DNA of 64,000 bases. It comes from Pseudomonas viridiflava (GTDB taxonomy: Bacteria; Pseudomonadota; Gammaproteobacteria; Pseudomonadales; Pseudomonadaceae). The notes under the pieces were generated by a model, which was not told the DNA's origin, did not search any database, and was given only the letters and a program-made list of their open reading frames with translations. This document shows positions 29,916 to 39,447 of this stretch, piece by piece (positions within the stretch are counted from its first letter, which is position 1; each line of letters begins with the position of its first letter). The stretch spans positions 1 to 64,000 of the forward strand of contig NZ_UUOC01000053.1 in the NCBI RefSeq assembly GCF_900590755.1, in the 5' to 3' direction. Position numbers and translations under genes: made by a program.

Positions 29916-30761
29916 ATGAAGTTCGAAGGCACCCGCGCATACGTCGCCACTGACGACCTCAAGCTGGCGGTCAACGCGGCAATCACCCTGGAGCGGCCGT
30001 TGCTGGTCAAGGGCGAACCGGGAACTGGCAAAACCATGCTCGCCGAACAACTGGCCGAATCCTTCGGCGCCCGGCTGATCACCTGGCACATCAAATCCAC
30101 CACCAAGGCTCATCAGGGCCTGTACGAATACGATGCGGTCAGCCGCCTGCGCGACTCGCAACTGGGTGTGGATAAAGTCCACGATGTGCGCAACTACCTG
30201 AAGAAAGGCAAGCTCTGGGAAGCCTTCGAGGCCGAGGAGCGAGTGATCCTGCTGATCGACGAAATCGACAAGGCCGACATCGAATTCCCCAACGACCTTT
30301 TGCAAGAACTCGACAAGATGGAGTTCTACGTTTACGAGATCGACGAGACCATCAAGGCCAAGGTCCGGCCGATCATCATCATTACCTCCAACAATGAAAA
30401 GGAGCTGCCGGACGCCTTCCTGCGCCGCTGCTTCTTCCACTACATCGCCTTCCCGGACCGCGCGACGCTGCAGAAAATTGTCGACGTGCACTACCCGGAC
30501 ATCAAGAAGGACCTGGTCAGTGAAGCGCTGGACGTGTTCTTCGACGTGCGAAAAGTACCGGGTTTGAAGAAGAAACCTTCGACTTCGGAGCTGGTGGACT
30601 GGCTGAAGCTGCTGATGGCCGACAACATCGGCGAAGCGGTGCTGCGCGAGCGTGATCCCACCAAGGCCATTCCGCCGCTGGCCGGAGCGCTGGTCAAGAA
30701 TGAACAGGACGTGCAGCTCCTCGAACGTCTGGCGTTCATGAGCCGTCGCGGTAACCGATAA
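29916..30761 (+). CDS. MoxR-family AAA+ ATPase
   Basis: 281 residues. Walker A GEPGTGKT, Walker B LLIDEIDK, sensor ITSNNEKELPDAFLRRC with arginine finger are all intact. MoxR ATPases act as chaperones that insert cofactors or assemble complexes, nearly always together with a von Willebrand A protein. The next gene, 11 bases downstream, is exactly such a partner. GAGGATT precedes the ATG. Client unknown. Confidence 0.92.
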   Translation: MKFEGTRAYVATDDLKLAVNAAITLERPLLVKGEPGTGKTMLAEQLAESFGARLITWHIKSTTKAHQGLYEYDAVSRLRDSQLGVDKVHDVRNYLKKGKLWEAFEAEERVILLIDEIDKADIEFPNDLLQELDKMEFYVYEIDETIKAKVRPIIIITSNNEKELPDAFLRRCFFHYIAFPDRATLQKIVDVHYPDIKKDLVSEALDVFFDVRKVPGLKKKPSTSELVDWLKLLMADNIGEAVLRERDPTKAIPPLAGALVKNEQDVQLLERLAFMSRRGNR

Positions 30762-30772
30762 GGGCGTTTGCC

Positions 30773-31951
30773 ATGCTGCTCAACCTGTTCAACGAAATGC
30801 GCGCCGCCAAGGTGCCGGTCTCGGTCCGCGAGCTGCTGGACCTGATCAACGCCCTGAAACAGCGGGTGACCTTCGCCGACATGGACGAGTTCTACTTTCT
30901 CGCCCGCACGATTCTGGTCAAGGACGAGCGCCATTTCGACAAGTTCGACCGGGCGTTCAGTGCCTATTTCAATGGCCTGGAAAAACTCGATGACCACCTC
31001 AAGGCGCTGATCCCGGAAGACTGGCTGCGCAAGGAGTTCGAGCGCTCCCTGACAGATGAAGAACGGGCGCAGATTCAATCGCTGGGTGGCCTGGACAAGC
31101 TCATCGAGGAATTCAAGAAACGTCTGGAGGAGCAAAAGGAACGTCACGCCGGCGGCAATAAATGGATCGGCACCGGCGGCACCAGCCCGTTTGGCTCGGG
31201 TGGCTACAATCCGGAAGGCATTCGGGTTGGTGATGCGGGCGAGCGCAAGGGTAAAGCCGTCAAGGTCTGGGATCAGCGCGAGTACAAGAACCTCGACGAT
31301 CAAGTGGAAATCGGCACCCGCAACATCAAGATCGCCCTGCGCCGCCTGCGCAAGTTCGCTCGCCAGGGTGCAGCTGAAGAACTGGACATCGACGGCACCA
31401 TCGACCATACCGCCCGGGACGCAGGCCTGTTGAACATCCAGATGCGCCCGGAACGGCGCAACACCATCAAGTTGCTGCTGCTGTTCGACATCGGCGGCTC
31501 GATGGACGCCCACGTCAAAGTCTGCGAAGAGCTGTTTTCAGCCTGCAAGACCGAGTTCAAGCACCTGGAGTATTTCTACTTCCATAACTTCATCTATGAA
31601 TCGGTGTGGAAGAACAACCTGCGGCGCGGCTCGGAGCGCATCTCTACCCAGGACCTGCTGCACAAATACGGCGCGGACTACAAAGTGATCTTCATCGGCG
31701 ACGCCTCAATGGCGCCTTACGAAATCACCCAGGCCGGCGGCAGTGTCGAGCACTGGAACGAAGAGCCGGGCTACCTGTGGATGCAGCGCTTCACGGCCAA
31801 GTTCAAGAAACTCATCTGGATCAACCCCTACCCCAAAGACGCCTGGGCCTACACCACCTCAACCAATATCGTGCGGGATCTGATTGAAGATCAGATGTAT
31901 CCATTGACGTTGAGAGGGTTGGAGGAAGGGATGCGTTACCTCGCAAAGTAG
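30773..31951 (+). CDS. CoxE-like von Willebrand factor A domain protein
   Basis: 392 residues. The C-terminal part (about 225-390) is a VWA domain with an intact metal site, beginning DIGGSMD (D-x-G-x-S). The N-terminal half is helical and charged, with a glycine-rich linker near residues 125-150. Together with the MoxR protein it forms the usual ATPase-VWA pair thought to remodel a target complex in the cytoplasm. There is no membrane segment. The genes are co-transcribed, and a REP pair follows. Confidence 0.9.
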   Translation: MLLNLFNEMRAAKVPVSVRELLDLINALKQRVTFADMDEFYFLARTILVKDERHFDKFDRAFSAYFNGLEKLDDHLKALIPEDWLRKEFERSLTDEERAQIQSLGGLDKLIEEFKKRLEEQKERHAGGNKWIGTGGTSPFGSGGYNPEGIRVGDAGERKGKAVKVWDQREYKNLDDQVEIGTRNIKIALRRLRKFARQGAAEELDIDGTIDHTARDAGLLNIQMRPERRNTIKLLLLFDIGGSMDAHVKVCEELFSACKTEFKHLEYFYFHNFIYESVWKNNLRRGSERISTQDLLHKYGADYKVIFIGDASMAPYEITQAGGSVEHWNEEPGYLWMQRFTAKFKKLIWINPYPKDAWAYTTSTNIVRDLIEDQMYPLTLRGLEEGMRYLAK

Positions 31952-31967
31952 CAAGAATGCGCCAGAC

Positions 31968-32058
31968 CTGTAGGAGTGAGCTTGCTCGCGATGGCGTCAT
32001 GTCTGTCGATGAATGATCGTCTGAAATGACGCCATCGCGAGCAAGCTCACTCCTACAG
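31968..32058. repeat. REP-type paired inverted repeat, family A
   Basis: CTGTAGGAGTGAGCTTGCTC with complement ending CTCACTCCTACAG, between convergent genes. Confidence 0.87.
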
Positions 32059-32084
32059 AAAACCGTGTCATTTCAGTCGAAGGA

Positions 32085-32609
32085 TCAGCGCCAATCCCGC
32101 TCCAGCTTCGGCTTGCGCCGCCCACCGGTGACCACCCAGCCAATCATCAGGAAGAAGCTTTCGACCAGTAGGGCCAGCAGCAGTGCGCAGGCGATGCCCC
32201 AGGCAATGACTTCCGGCGCCAGCAGCACCTGCCAGGTGTAGCCGTTCCAGGTTTCCTTACGGATATCGCTGTCGGCGGCGATTGCAACGTGCAACGCCCG
32301 GTTATACCAGGGCCCTTGCATGGCCAGCCATTCACGTTGCAGGACTTGAGCGCGGGTCAGCAGCGTGTTGATGCTGTCGGCGTCGCTGCGGAAAACCGGG
32401 TCTTCGCTCTCGCGGTAATGCTGGATCAGCGCCTGCACATCGCCCTTGAAGAATTGCTGGGCCGTGGCGTTATAGCCTTTGATGCTTTGCTGCGCCTCGA
32501 TCAGATGCGCTTCGACGCGCTTGCCGTAGTCGCTGACAAAACCCGGTATCTGAATCCCGAACAACAAGCCCGCCGTGAACAAGACCAATCGCAGATAACT
32601 TCGCAGCAT
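32085..32609 (-). CDS. DUF2937 family membrane protein
   Basis: 174 residues. One membrane segment at the N-terminus, a helical middle part, then a GYTWQVLLAPEVIAWG segment leading into a second membrane helix, the pattern I recognise as DUF2937. Function unknown. GAGAGGG precedes the ATG. Confidence 0.78.
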   Translation of the reverse strand: MLRSYLRLVLFTAGLLFGIQIPGFVSDYGKRVEAHLIEAQQSIKGYNATAQQFFKGDVQALIQHYRESEDPVFRSDADSINTLLTRAQVLQREWLAMQGPWYNRALHVAIAADSDIRKETWNGYTWQVLLAPEVIAWGIACALLLALLVESFFLMIGWVVTGGRRKPKLERDWR

Positions 32610-32658
32610 TTAGATCCCTCTCGAACACATCACAGCTATTGGATTTGAAATGCATGCT

Positions 32659-32733
32659 CTGTAGGAGCTGCCGAAGGCTGCGAAAGCAATATGTCTGGCA
32701 CACCGCGGTTCGCAGCCTGCGGCGCTCCTACAG
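32659..32733. repeat. REP-type paired inverted repeat, family C
   Basis: CTGTAGGAGCTGCCGAAGGC with a diverged complement (CAGCCTGCGGCGCTCCTACAG), between two minus-strand genes. Confidence 0.83.
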
Positions 32734-32743
32734 GCCTTGGCCC

Positions 32744-33517
32744 CTAGGCCCCACCCTTGGCCACACACTCACCCTTGCGCCACAAACCCCATTGCCCCGG
32801 TTCGTAGGCATTCCAGATTTCGTCTTCGGTCAATGCCTCGGTGGCAATCACCGTCACCACATCGTTTGGCGTGGTTTCGGCCTGAAAATCCACGATCACG
32901 TCGACATCTTTCAAGCGCGCCGGGCCAAAGGGAGCGCGGCGAGTGATCTGTACCAGTTTGGTACTGCAGAAACAGAACAGCCAGTCGCCATCGCTAAGCA
33001 GGCAGTTGAATACGCCCTTGCCGCGATACTTGCTGCAGGCTTCAACCAGCGAAGGCAGCAGCTCTTCGACTTCAACCGGCTCGGGAAATGCCTCGCGGAT
33101 CTGGTTGAGCAGATCACAGAACGCCGCTTCGCTGTCGGTATCGCCCACCGGACGATAGAAGGTCGCCAGCGGATCGAAGTCAGCCAGTTGACCGTTATGG
33201 GCAAAGCACCAGTTTCGGCCCCACAGCTCACGAACGAAAGGATGGGTATTGGACAGGCAGACGCGGCCGACATTGGCCTGGCGGATGTGGCCGATCACCA
33301 CTTCGCTTTTTATAGGGTAGCGCTGCACCAGTTGCGCGACTTCCGACTCGCTGCTGGCGGCCGGGTCTTGAAACAACCGCAGGCCACGCCCTTCGTAGAA
33401 GGCAATGCCCCAGCCGTCGCGATGCGGACCGGTTCGGCCACCGCGCTGCATCAGCCCGGTAAAGCTGAAAACGATGTCAGTCGGGACATTGGCGCTCATG
33501 CCCAGTAATTCACACAT
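32744..33517 (-). CDS. Class II glutamine amidotransferase (YafJ-like)
   Basis: 257 residues. The nucleophile is Cys2, exposed after removal of Met1 (MCELLGMS), and the Ntn glutaminase residues are seen in HRDGWGIAFY, RQANVG and HNGQL. The domain releases ammonia from glutamine, but no synthetase domain is attached, as in YafJ. Its acceptor is unknown. Confidence 0.88.
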   Translation of the reverse strand: MCELLGMSANVPTDIVFSFTGLMQRGGRTGPHRDGWGIAFYEGRGLRLFQDPAASSESEVAQLVQRYPIKSEVVIGHIRQANVGRVCLSNTHPFVRELWGRNWCFAHNGQLADFDPLATFYRPVGDTDSEAAFCDLLNQIREAFPEPVEVEELLPSLVEACSKYRGKGVFNCLLSDGDWLFCFCSTKLVQITRRAPFGPARLKDVDVIVDFQAETTPNDVVTVIATEALTEDEIWNAYEPGQWGLWRKGECVAKGGA

Positions 33518-33561
33518 GCTCGGGTTCTCGCTTGCAATCGTTCAGCTGGGCGGCAAAAGGT

Positions 33562-34041
33562 CTAGAGGCGCGGCTCAACCCTTGAACGGCTACTCGCAGC
33601 CGCAACAGCGGGCTTGGCGGCATAACCGTCACGCGACGGATAAGCGTCGTCGTCGCTGTCGGCGTCGACCGGGGCAGGCTCGGCGGTGGCCTTTGGATGA
33701 CGGGCCTTCCAGCTTTTTTCGATAGGCCAGCGGACCAGCACGAACAGCAGATAAACGCCCAGGGCGATCATGCCGTACATGGCCAGGTCCGACACCGCGC
33801 GCCACACATTGCTGCCGACCTTGAACAGCAGGTCAAGGGCCGTCACGGCAATCGCCGGTGCGTAAGTGTCTTTGACCGGATCGATCACGGTCGGCGTAAA
33901 CAACAGCACGCCGACGATGACCAGCAGGGGTTCGCGCAGGTATCGCCACATCCAGCGGGTCATCAGGAACCACACCAACAGACAGCCCAACGCAGCAAAT
34001 GCGTAAAGGCCCCAGGCGATAAGAAAGTCTTTCTCGGTCAT
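33562..34041 (-). CDS. Conserved hypothetical inner membrane protein
   Basis: 159 residues from ATG 34041, preceded by a weak GGA. Three hydrophobic segments (about 8-25, 33-50 and 83-103) are followed by a charged, proline- and alanine-rich cytoplasmic-looking tail (ATAEPAPVDADSDDDAYPS). I do not recognise a functional family. It may be cotranscribed with the amidotransferase 45 bases downstream. Confidence 0.7.
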   Translation of the reverse strand: MTEKDFLIAWGLYAFAALGCLLVWFLMTRWMWRYLREPLLVIVGVLLFTPTVIDPVKDTYAPAIAVTALDLLFKVGSNVWRAVSDLAMYGMIALGVYLLFVLVRWPIEKSWKARHPKATAEPAPVDADSDDDAYPSRDGYAAKPAVAAASSRSRVEPRL

Positions 34042-34180
34042 GACGTCCGTGGTAAGGCAGGTAAAGAGGCGCTTATGATAACGGCTTTTCGCCAACCCGG
34101 CTTGTCCGGCTTGAGTAATAGTCCGGCAGGCGCCATTTCTGCCCCGTGCTGTCACTCAGCGCCACCCTTGAGAGCCCAGC

Positions 34181-36241
34181 ATGACCTTAACGAATTCAAG
34201 CTCCACCGCCCCGATTGCCCGCAAGGCCGACGGCACCGATCCTTATGCCTGGCTGCAGAACCGCGACAGCGACGAAGTGCTCGACTACCTCAAGGCGGAA
34301 AACGCCTGGCAGCAAGGGCAACTGGCCGATCAGGAAACGCTGCGCGAGACGCTGTTTCAGGAAATCAAAGGCCGCATCCTGGAAACCGACCTGTCGCTGC
34401 CCTCCCCTTGGGGCCCTTATCTGTATTACACCCGCACCACCGAAGGTGACGAGTACGCGCGGCACTATCGCTGCCCGCGCCCTGCCGATGACTCCCTGAC
34501 CATCGACGAAAGCCACGAAGAAGTGTTGCTCGACCCCAACGTATTGGCGGCTGGAGGCTTCTTTTCTCTGGGTGCGTTCAGCATCAGCCCGGATCACCAG
34601 CGTCTGGCCTACAGCCTGGATACCACCGGCGAAGAGGTCTATCAGCTGTTCGTCAAAGATCTGAGCAGCGGCGAAGTCAGCAGCCTGCCATTCGAAGATT
34701 GCGACGGCAGCATGACCTGGGCCAATGACAGCCAGACCCTGTTTTTCGGCGAGCTGGACGACACCCATCGGCCACACAAGCTGTACCGCCACCGTTTGGG
34801 CGAGGCCTCGGCAGACCTGGTATTCAACGAGCCGGATGGCCGTTTCTTCCTGCACTGCTATCGCAGCAGTTCGGAAAAGCAGCTGATCCTCGGTCTGGAC
34901 AGCAAAACCACCAGCGAAGCCTGGGTGCTGGACGCCGACCATCCAGAACACGCCTTTGTGTGCATGGCGCCGCGAGTTGCGGGCCATGAATACTCCATCG
35001 ACCACGGCAAAGTGGACGGCGTGTGGAGCTGGCTGATCCGCAGCAATCAGGACGGGATCAACTTTGCGCTGTATCAAGCACCGCAAACCGCCACGGGTGT
35101 TCCGGCCCGCAGCGACTGGCAAGTGCTGATCCCCCACAGCGACACGGTGATGCTCGAAGGCTTGAGCCTGAACGCCAGCGCGTTGACCCTGAGTTTGCGT
35201 GAAGGTGGCTTGCCGATCATCGAGGTTCGCCCGCAAGGCTTGCCCGCCTACCGCGTGCAACTGCCGGACGCGGCCTACAGCCTCTACGTGCAGGACACTC
35301 TGGAGTTCAACAGCGAGCGGATTCGTCTGCGCTACCAGTCATTGAACCGCCCGGCGCAGGTTCGCCAGTTGATCCTGGCCAGCGGCGAGCAAACGGTGCT
35401 CAAGGAAACCCCGGTACTCGGCCCGTTCGACGCCGACGCCTATGTCAGCCAGCGTTTGTGGGCGACCGCAAAAGACGGCACCCAGGTGCCGATCAGCCTG
35501 GTGGTCAAACGCGAACTGGCGGATCAGCCGACCCCGCTGTATCTGTATGGCTACGGGGCCTACGGCGAAAGCCTTGATCCGTGGTTCTCCCATGCACGCC
35601 TGAGCCTGCTGGATCGCGGCGTGGCCTTCGCCATCGCCCATGTGCGCGGCGGCGGTGAGCTGGGTGAAGCCTGGTATCGCGACGGCAAACAGGAAAACAA
35701 GCAGAACACCTTTGATGACTTCATCAGTTGCGCTGAACACCTGATTACCGAGAACCGCACCAGCGCCGAGCAACTGGTGATCAGCGGCGGCAGTGCCGGT
35801 GGTCTGCTGATCGGCGCGGTGCTCAATCAGCGCCCGGAGCTGTTCAAGGCGGCGATTGCCGAAGTGCCGTTTGTCGATGTGCTCAACACCATGCTCGATC
35901 CCGATCTGCCGCTGACCGTCACCGAGTACGACGAATGGGGTAACCCTCAAGAGCCAGAGGTGTACGAGCGGATCAAAGCCTACGCGCCTTACGAAAACAT
36001 CAGTGCCCAGGCTTATCCGGCGATGCTGGTGATCGCAGGCTATAACGACAGCCGCGTGCAGTATTGGGAAGCGGCAAAGTGGGTGGCCAAATTGCGCGCT
36101 CACAAGACCGACGAGCATCTGCTGTTGCTCAAGACCGAACTGGGCGCGGGCCATGGCGGCATGAGCGGTCGCTACCAGGGGCTGCGTGACGTAGCACTCG
36201 AATATGGGTTTATCTTCAAGGTATTGCAGCTGGCGCCATGA
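34181..36241 (+). CDS. ptrB: Oligopeptidase B (S9 family serine peptidase)
   Basis: 686 residues, typical length. An N-terminal seven-bladed propeller (about 70-400) covers an alpha/beta-hydrolase peptidase. The catalytic serine lies in GGSAGG, the aspartate in the YNDSRVQYWE region and the histidine in GAGHGG near the C-terminus. The family cuts short peptides after Arg or Lys in the cytoplasm. It lies alone after a divergent hypothetical membrane protein gene. Confidence 0.92.
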   Translation: MTLTNSSSTAPIARKADGTDPYAWLQNRDSDEVLDYLKAENAWQQGQLADQETLRETLFQEIKGRILETDLSLPSPWGPYLYYTRTTEGDEYARHYRCPRPADDSLTIDESHEEVLLDPNVLAAGGFFSLGAFSISPDHQRLAYSLDTTGEEVYQLFVKDLSSGEVSSLPFEDCDGSMTWANDSQTLFFGELDDTHRPHKLYRHRLGEASADLVFNEPDGRFFLHCYRSSSEKQLILGLDSKTTSEAWVLDADHPEHAFVCMAPRVAGHEYSIDHGKVDGVWSWLIRSNQDGINFALYQAPQTATGVPARSDWQVLIPHSDTVMLEGLSLNASALTLSLREGGLPIIEVRPQGLPAYRVQLPDAAYSLYVQDTLEFNSERIRLRYQSLNRPAQVRQLILASGEQTVLKETPVLGPFDADAYVSQRLWATAKDGTQVPISLVVKRELADQPTPLYLYGYGAYGESLDPWFSHARLSLLDRGVAFAIAHVRGGGELGEAWYRDGKQENKQNTFDDFISCAEHLITENRTSAEQLVISGGSAGGLLIGAVLNQRPELFKAAIAEVPFVDVLNTMLDPDLPLTVTEYDEWGNPQEPEVYERIKAYAPYENISAQAYPAMLVIAGYNDSRVQYWEAAKWVAKLRAHKTDEHLLLLKTELGAGHGGMSGRYQGLRDVALEYGFIFKVLQLAP

Positions 36242-36345
36242 ACTCGAAGTGAAATGCGTGTCTTAGTAGCACCGAGGGCCAGCCGCTTGAGAGTGTCTGG
36301 CCTGCTCCAACAACACTATTCAATTGGCCAAAACAAGACCGAACC

Positions 36346-36822
36346 ATGTCAGAACCAGCGTCTTATCTGAACAACGAAATCCGCGACATGCTCATGGACT
36401 GTGGATTGTTCGACCCACTGCTGCCCGCCGACTTTCAGATCGCAGCAGGCTATTTCAATATGGCCTCCATCGCTCAGGGCGAGGCGATCTTCAGCGAGGG
36501 TGATCCGGGGTCGTTCATGAGCATCATCCACCTGGGCAACGTATCGGTGCAGAAGCTCAATCCCGAAGGCCAGACGGTGGAAATCGCTCTGTTGCGCCGT
36601 GGTCGTGCCTTCGGAGAAATGGCCGTGCTCGACGGTGAGCGACGCTCAGCCAGCTGCATCGCCGCCACCGATTGTCAGCTGTTGAATCTGGGGCGTGACG
36701 CGCTGGACAAAATGCTCGACGAAGCGCCAAAGGTTGCGGCGAAGATCATCCGCGCCCTGGCCACATCCCTTTCCAAGCGCTTGCGGATGGTTGACGGACA
36801 GTTGCTGGCTCAACAAGTCTGA
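36346..36822 (+). CDS. Stand-alone cyclic nucleotide-binding domain protein
   Basis: 158 residues. It is a Crp-type effector domain (residues about 20-140) with the phosphate-binding cassette FGEMAVLDGERRSASC, but no DNA-binding domain follows. The gene stops just where Crp would begin its helix-turn-helix. It could sense cAMP or c-di-GMP and act on a partner protein. The overlap with no other reading frame and the codon use argue that it is intact and not a truncation. Confidence 0.85.
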   Translation: MSEPASYLNNEIRDMLMDCGLFDPLLPADFQIAAGYFNMASIAQGEAIFSEGDPGSFMSIIHLGNVSVQKLNPEGQTVEIALLRRGRAFGEMAVLDGERRSASCIAATDCQLLNLGRDALDKMLDEAPKVAAKIIRALATSLSKRLRMVDGQLLAQQV

Positions 36823-36831
36823 TCTTTAGCT

Positions 36832-37134
36832 TTATTTCGGGTCTGGCGCCTGCGGGGTTGGAGCAGGAGCAGGAGCAGGAGAAGATTCAAGCCCCGGCAA
36901 CGTCTGATCCTTCGGCGGTTTAGGCATGTCGATCTTCGGCAGTAACGGGCCATTGCCTTCAGTGCTGCCCGCTCTGGGAATGCTCGGTGGGGCGACCTGG
37001 GGGTAAGGAGTCGGCGTCGCGGTGCCGGGTGAGCCAGGCTCGGTGACAGGTGTTGCGGGTTGCAGATTATCGGCAGATACGACACTTACCAAGAGCATCG
37101 TCACGGCAATCGCCGCTAGAATAGCGCGCTTCAT
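36832..37134 (-). CDS. Small exported proline-rich hypothetical protein
   Basis: 100 residues. A signal peptide (MKRAILAAIAVTMLLVSVVSA) precedes about 78 residues dominated by proline, with repeats such as PAPAPAPTPQAP near the end. No domain. It is divergent from the spermidine synthase-like gene and convergent with the cyclic nucleotide protein. It is probably a flexible periplasmic protein. Confidence 0.62.
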   Translation of the reverse strand: MKRAILAAIAVTMLLVSVVSADNLQPATPVTEPGSPGTATPTPYPQVAPPSIPRAGSTEGNGPLLPKIDMPKPPKDQTLPGLESSPAPAPAPTPQAPDPK

Positions 37135-37228
37135 CAATGGCCTCCGGTGCCAATCGATCATTGTGCGGCTCAGGCTACTCCAAGCATGAGCCATACAGTC
37201 AAAAATCTGCCTTTTTCCTGAGAAGTCC

Positions 37229-37915
37229 ATGAAACGTTTCGTACTGCTCGACACCACTGCCATACCCGACAACGGCGGTGCCTTGTGCCTGTTCGAATAT
37301 GGCGAAGATTTCGTGATCAAGATCCAGGGTGGCGACGGCGGCCAGCTGATGAACACCCGCATGCACGGTTCCGAAGACGCATTGGCGGAAATCCCCTGCA
37401 AGAAAGTCGCGCACCGCGTGCAGCCGCGGGTATTGATCGGCGGGCTGGGCATGGGCTTCACCCTCGCCTCCGCGCTCAAGCATCTGGGCAAGAATGGCGA
37501 AGTGGTCGTCGCTGAACTGGTGCCCGGCGTTGTGGAGTGGAATCGTGGCCCGCTGGGTGAGAAATCTGGCAACCCGATGCTGGACCCGCGCGCCAAGGTG
37601 ATCGTGCAGGACGTGGCCCAAGTGCTGAAAAGCGAGCCTCAGGGTTTCGACGCGATCATGCTCGACGTCGACAACGGTCCCGAAGGCCTGACGCAAAAAT
37701 CCAACAGCTGGCTGTATTCGTCTGGCGGTCTGGCTGCCTGCGCCCAGGCCTTGCGCCCCAAAGGCATTCTGGCGGTGTGGTCGGCCAGCGCCGATCAGAA
37801 GTTTTCCGACAAGCTGCGCAAGGCCGGTTTCAAGGCTGAAGAGGTGCAAGTCTTCGCCCACGGAAACAAAGGCACGCGGCACACCATCTGGATCGCGGAA
37901 AAACTCAAGGGCTGA
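37229..37915 (+). CDS. Spermidine synthase-like methyltransferase-fold protein
   Basis: 228 residues of the SpeE-like Rossmann fold: nucleotide loop IGGLGMGFTLASAL, acidic residue in EVVVAELVPGVVEW and DAIMLDVDNGPEGL. It lacks the N-terminal beta domain of true spermidine synthase, and the polyamine-specific aspartate pattern is not evident, so substrate is uncertain. CTGAGAAG precedes the ATG. Confidence 0.8.
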   Translation: MKRFVLLDTTAIPDNGGALCLFEYGEDFVIKIQGGDGGQLMNTRMHGSEDALAEIPCKKVAHRVQPRVLIGGLGMGFTLASALKHLGKNGEVVVAELVPGVVEWNRGPLGEKSGNPMLDPRAKVIVQDVAQVLKSEPQGFDAIMLDVDNGPEGLTQKSNSWLYSSGGLAACAQALRPKGILAVWSASADQKFSDKLRKAGFKAEEVQVFAHGNKGTRHTIWIAEKLKG

Positions 37916-37971
37916 GAAGCCCGTGACGCGCTAGAATCGAGTCAATAACCGAACATGAAACAGGTGACCCC

Positions 37972-38343
37972 ATGAGCACGGCCAACCCACCCTCCCATAC
38001 CGCCAAGCTGGATCGCATCCTGGCCGACGCCCAGCGCGACCGCGAAATGGGTTATCGCGACAAGGCACTGCGCATGTACCCGCACGTCTGCGGCCGCTGC
38101 GCCCGTGAATTCGCCGGCAAACGCCTGAGCGAACTGACCGTGCACCACCGCGACCACAACCACGACAACAATCCCCAGGACGGCTCCAACTGGGAATTGC
38201 TCTGCCTGTACTGCCACGACAACGAACACTCGCGCTACACCGACCAGCAATACTTCTCGGAAAGCTCCACCAGCAGCCCGAAAGCGGCCAAGGCGACGCA
38301 TAACCCGTTTGCGGCGTTGGCGGGCCTCATGAAGAAAGACTAG
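37972..38343 (+). CDS. yajD: YajD family HNH nuclease-like protein
   Basis: 123 residues. Two CxxC zinc pairs (CGRC and CLYC) flank the HNH core TVHHRDHNHDNNP. The length and the RDREMGYRDKALRMYPHVC start match YajD. Presumed metal-dependent nuclease; no defined target. Confidence 0.88.
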   Translation: MSTANPPSHTAKLDRILADAQRDREMGYRDKALRMYPHVCGRCAREFAGKRLSELTVHHRDHNHDNNPQDGSNWELLCLYCHDNEHSRYTDQQYFSESSTSSPKAAKATHNPFAALAGLMKKD

Positions 38344-38349
38344 AAGCAG

Positions 38350-38424
38350 TTACAAGCTGCAAGCCTCAAGCTGCAAGAAACAGCAAAGCACATGGTCTAC
38401 TTGCAGCTTGTGGCTTGTAGCTTA
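38350..38424. repeat. Inverted repeat of a different type (AAGCTGCAAG-rich)
   Basis: TTACAAGCTGCAAGCCTCAA and the approximate complement TTGCAGCTTGTGGCTTGTAG form an imperfect hairpin. The arms also contain AAGCTGCAAG as a short direct repeat. It sits between yajD and the SPOUT methyltransferase gene and belongs to none of the REP families A-E. Confidence 0.7.
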
Positions 38425-38480
38425 CCGCTGGCGGCCCCGCCACCGTATAATCGCCCGCTTTTCCCTGCGAGCACTTCTCC

Positions 38481-38969
38481 GTGGCCAACAAACGTTACGC
38501 CTGCATCGGCCTGTTCAATCCCAAGTCTCCGGAAAACGTCGGTTCCGTGATGCGTGCGGCCGGGTGTTATGGCGTGGCGTCGGTGTTCTACACCGGCAAA
38601 CGCTACGAGCGCGCCCGGGACTTCGTCACCGATACCAAGAAGATCCATCAGGACATCCCCCTGATCGGCATCGAAGACTTGAAAAGCATCATCCCTCTGG
38701 GTTGCATCCCGGTAGCCGTTGAGCTGGTCGAAGGCGCCCGCTCGCTGCCTGAATACACCCACCCGGATCGGGCCATTTATATTTTCGGCCCGGAAGATGG
38801 CTCGCTGGACAAGGAAATCCGCGACTGGTGCGAAGACGTGGTGTACATCCCCACCACCGGTTGCATGAACCTGGCCGCCACCGTCAACGTCGTGCTCTAC
38901 GACCGCATGGCCAAAGGCAACAACACCCGCTCAGGGCCGCAATTCGGTCGGGAACAGCCTGATTCCTGA
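38481..38969 (+). CDS. SPOUT/TrmH-family RNA methyltransferase
   Basis: 162 residues from a GTG start. The three SPOUT motifs are visible: NVGSVMRAAGCYGV, IFGPEDGSLD and MNLAATVNVVLYD. These knot-fold enzymes methylate ribose 2'-hydroxyls in tRNA or rRNA using S-adenosylmethionine. The short length without an extra RNA-binding domain is like TrmL/YibK, but the target cannot be assigned. The ribosome site is weak. Confidence 0.88.
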   Translation: MANKRYACIGLFNPKSPENVGSVMRAAGCYGVASVFYTGKRYERARDFVTDTKKIHQDIPLIGIEDLKSIIPLGCIPVAVELVEGARSLPEYTHPDRAIYIFGPEDGSLDKEIRDWCEDVVYIPTTGCMNLAATVNVVLYDRMAKGNNTRSGPQFGREQPDS

Positions 38970-39055
38970 ACACCCGCCAGCAAATGCATTGAACAGTTTG
39001 CGACGGCGGCAGTCAGTCTTACTGAACCGAATTCATCTCATCATGGAGAACGATC

Positions 39056-39430
39056 ATGAGCGACACCCCAATCGTTGAACGTATCGACACCCCTTTCCAC
39101 AGCGAGCCGCAGCAGAACGTTCAGGGCTGGGAGCGCGTCGGCTCGCTGGCGGGCGGCGTCCTGATGATGGGCAAGGGCCTGCGTCGAGGCGGTTTCTTCG
39201 GCTTGATTCAGTTGGCCATTGGCGGCGCAGTGCTGGCTCGCGGCATCACCGGCCATTGCTCGGCCAAGAGCCTGGTGGAAAAAAGCCGCAGCGACCTGGA
39301 CATCGCCAAATCGCGAATCAAACGCGCCGGTGACGAGCTGAGCCTGCTGAAAACCAAAGCGGAAGTCGCCACAGAAGAAGTGCTGACCGAAGGCCTGGAA
39401 GCGTTGACCAAGCCGAAAACCGGCTTGTAA
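39056..39430 (+). CDS. DUF2892 (YgaP-like membrane domain) protein
   Basis: 124 residues. A small two-helix membrane hairpin (about 27-62, ERVGSLAGGVLMMGKGLRRGG) is followed by a helical charged tail. The first part matches DUF2892, seen alone or fused to rhodanese domains. ATGGAGAACG precedes the ATG. Function unknown. Confidence 0.78.
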   Translation: MSDTPIVERIDTPFHSEPQQNVQGWERVGSLAGGVLMMGKGLRRGGFFGLIQLAIGGAVLARGITGHCSAKSLVEKSRSDLDIAKSRIKRAGDELSLLKTKAEVATEEVLTEGLEALTKPKTGL

Positions 39431-39447
39431 ACCCGACGTGGCACGAT

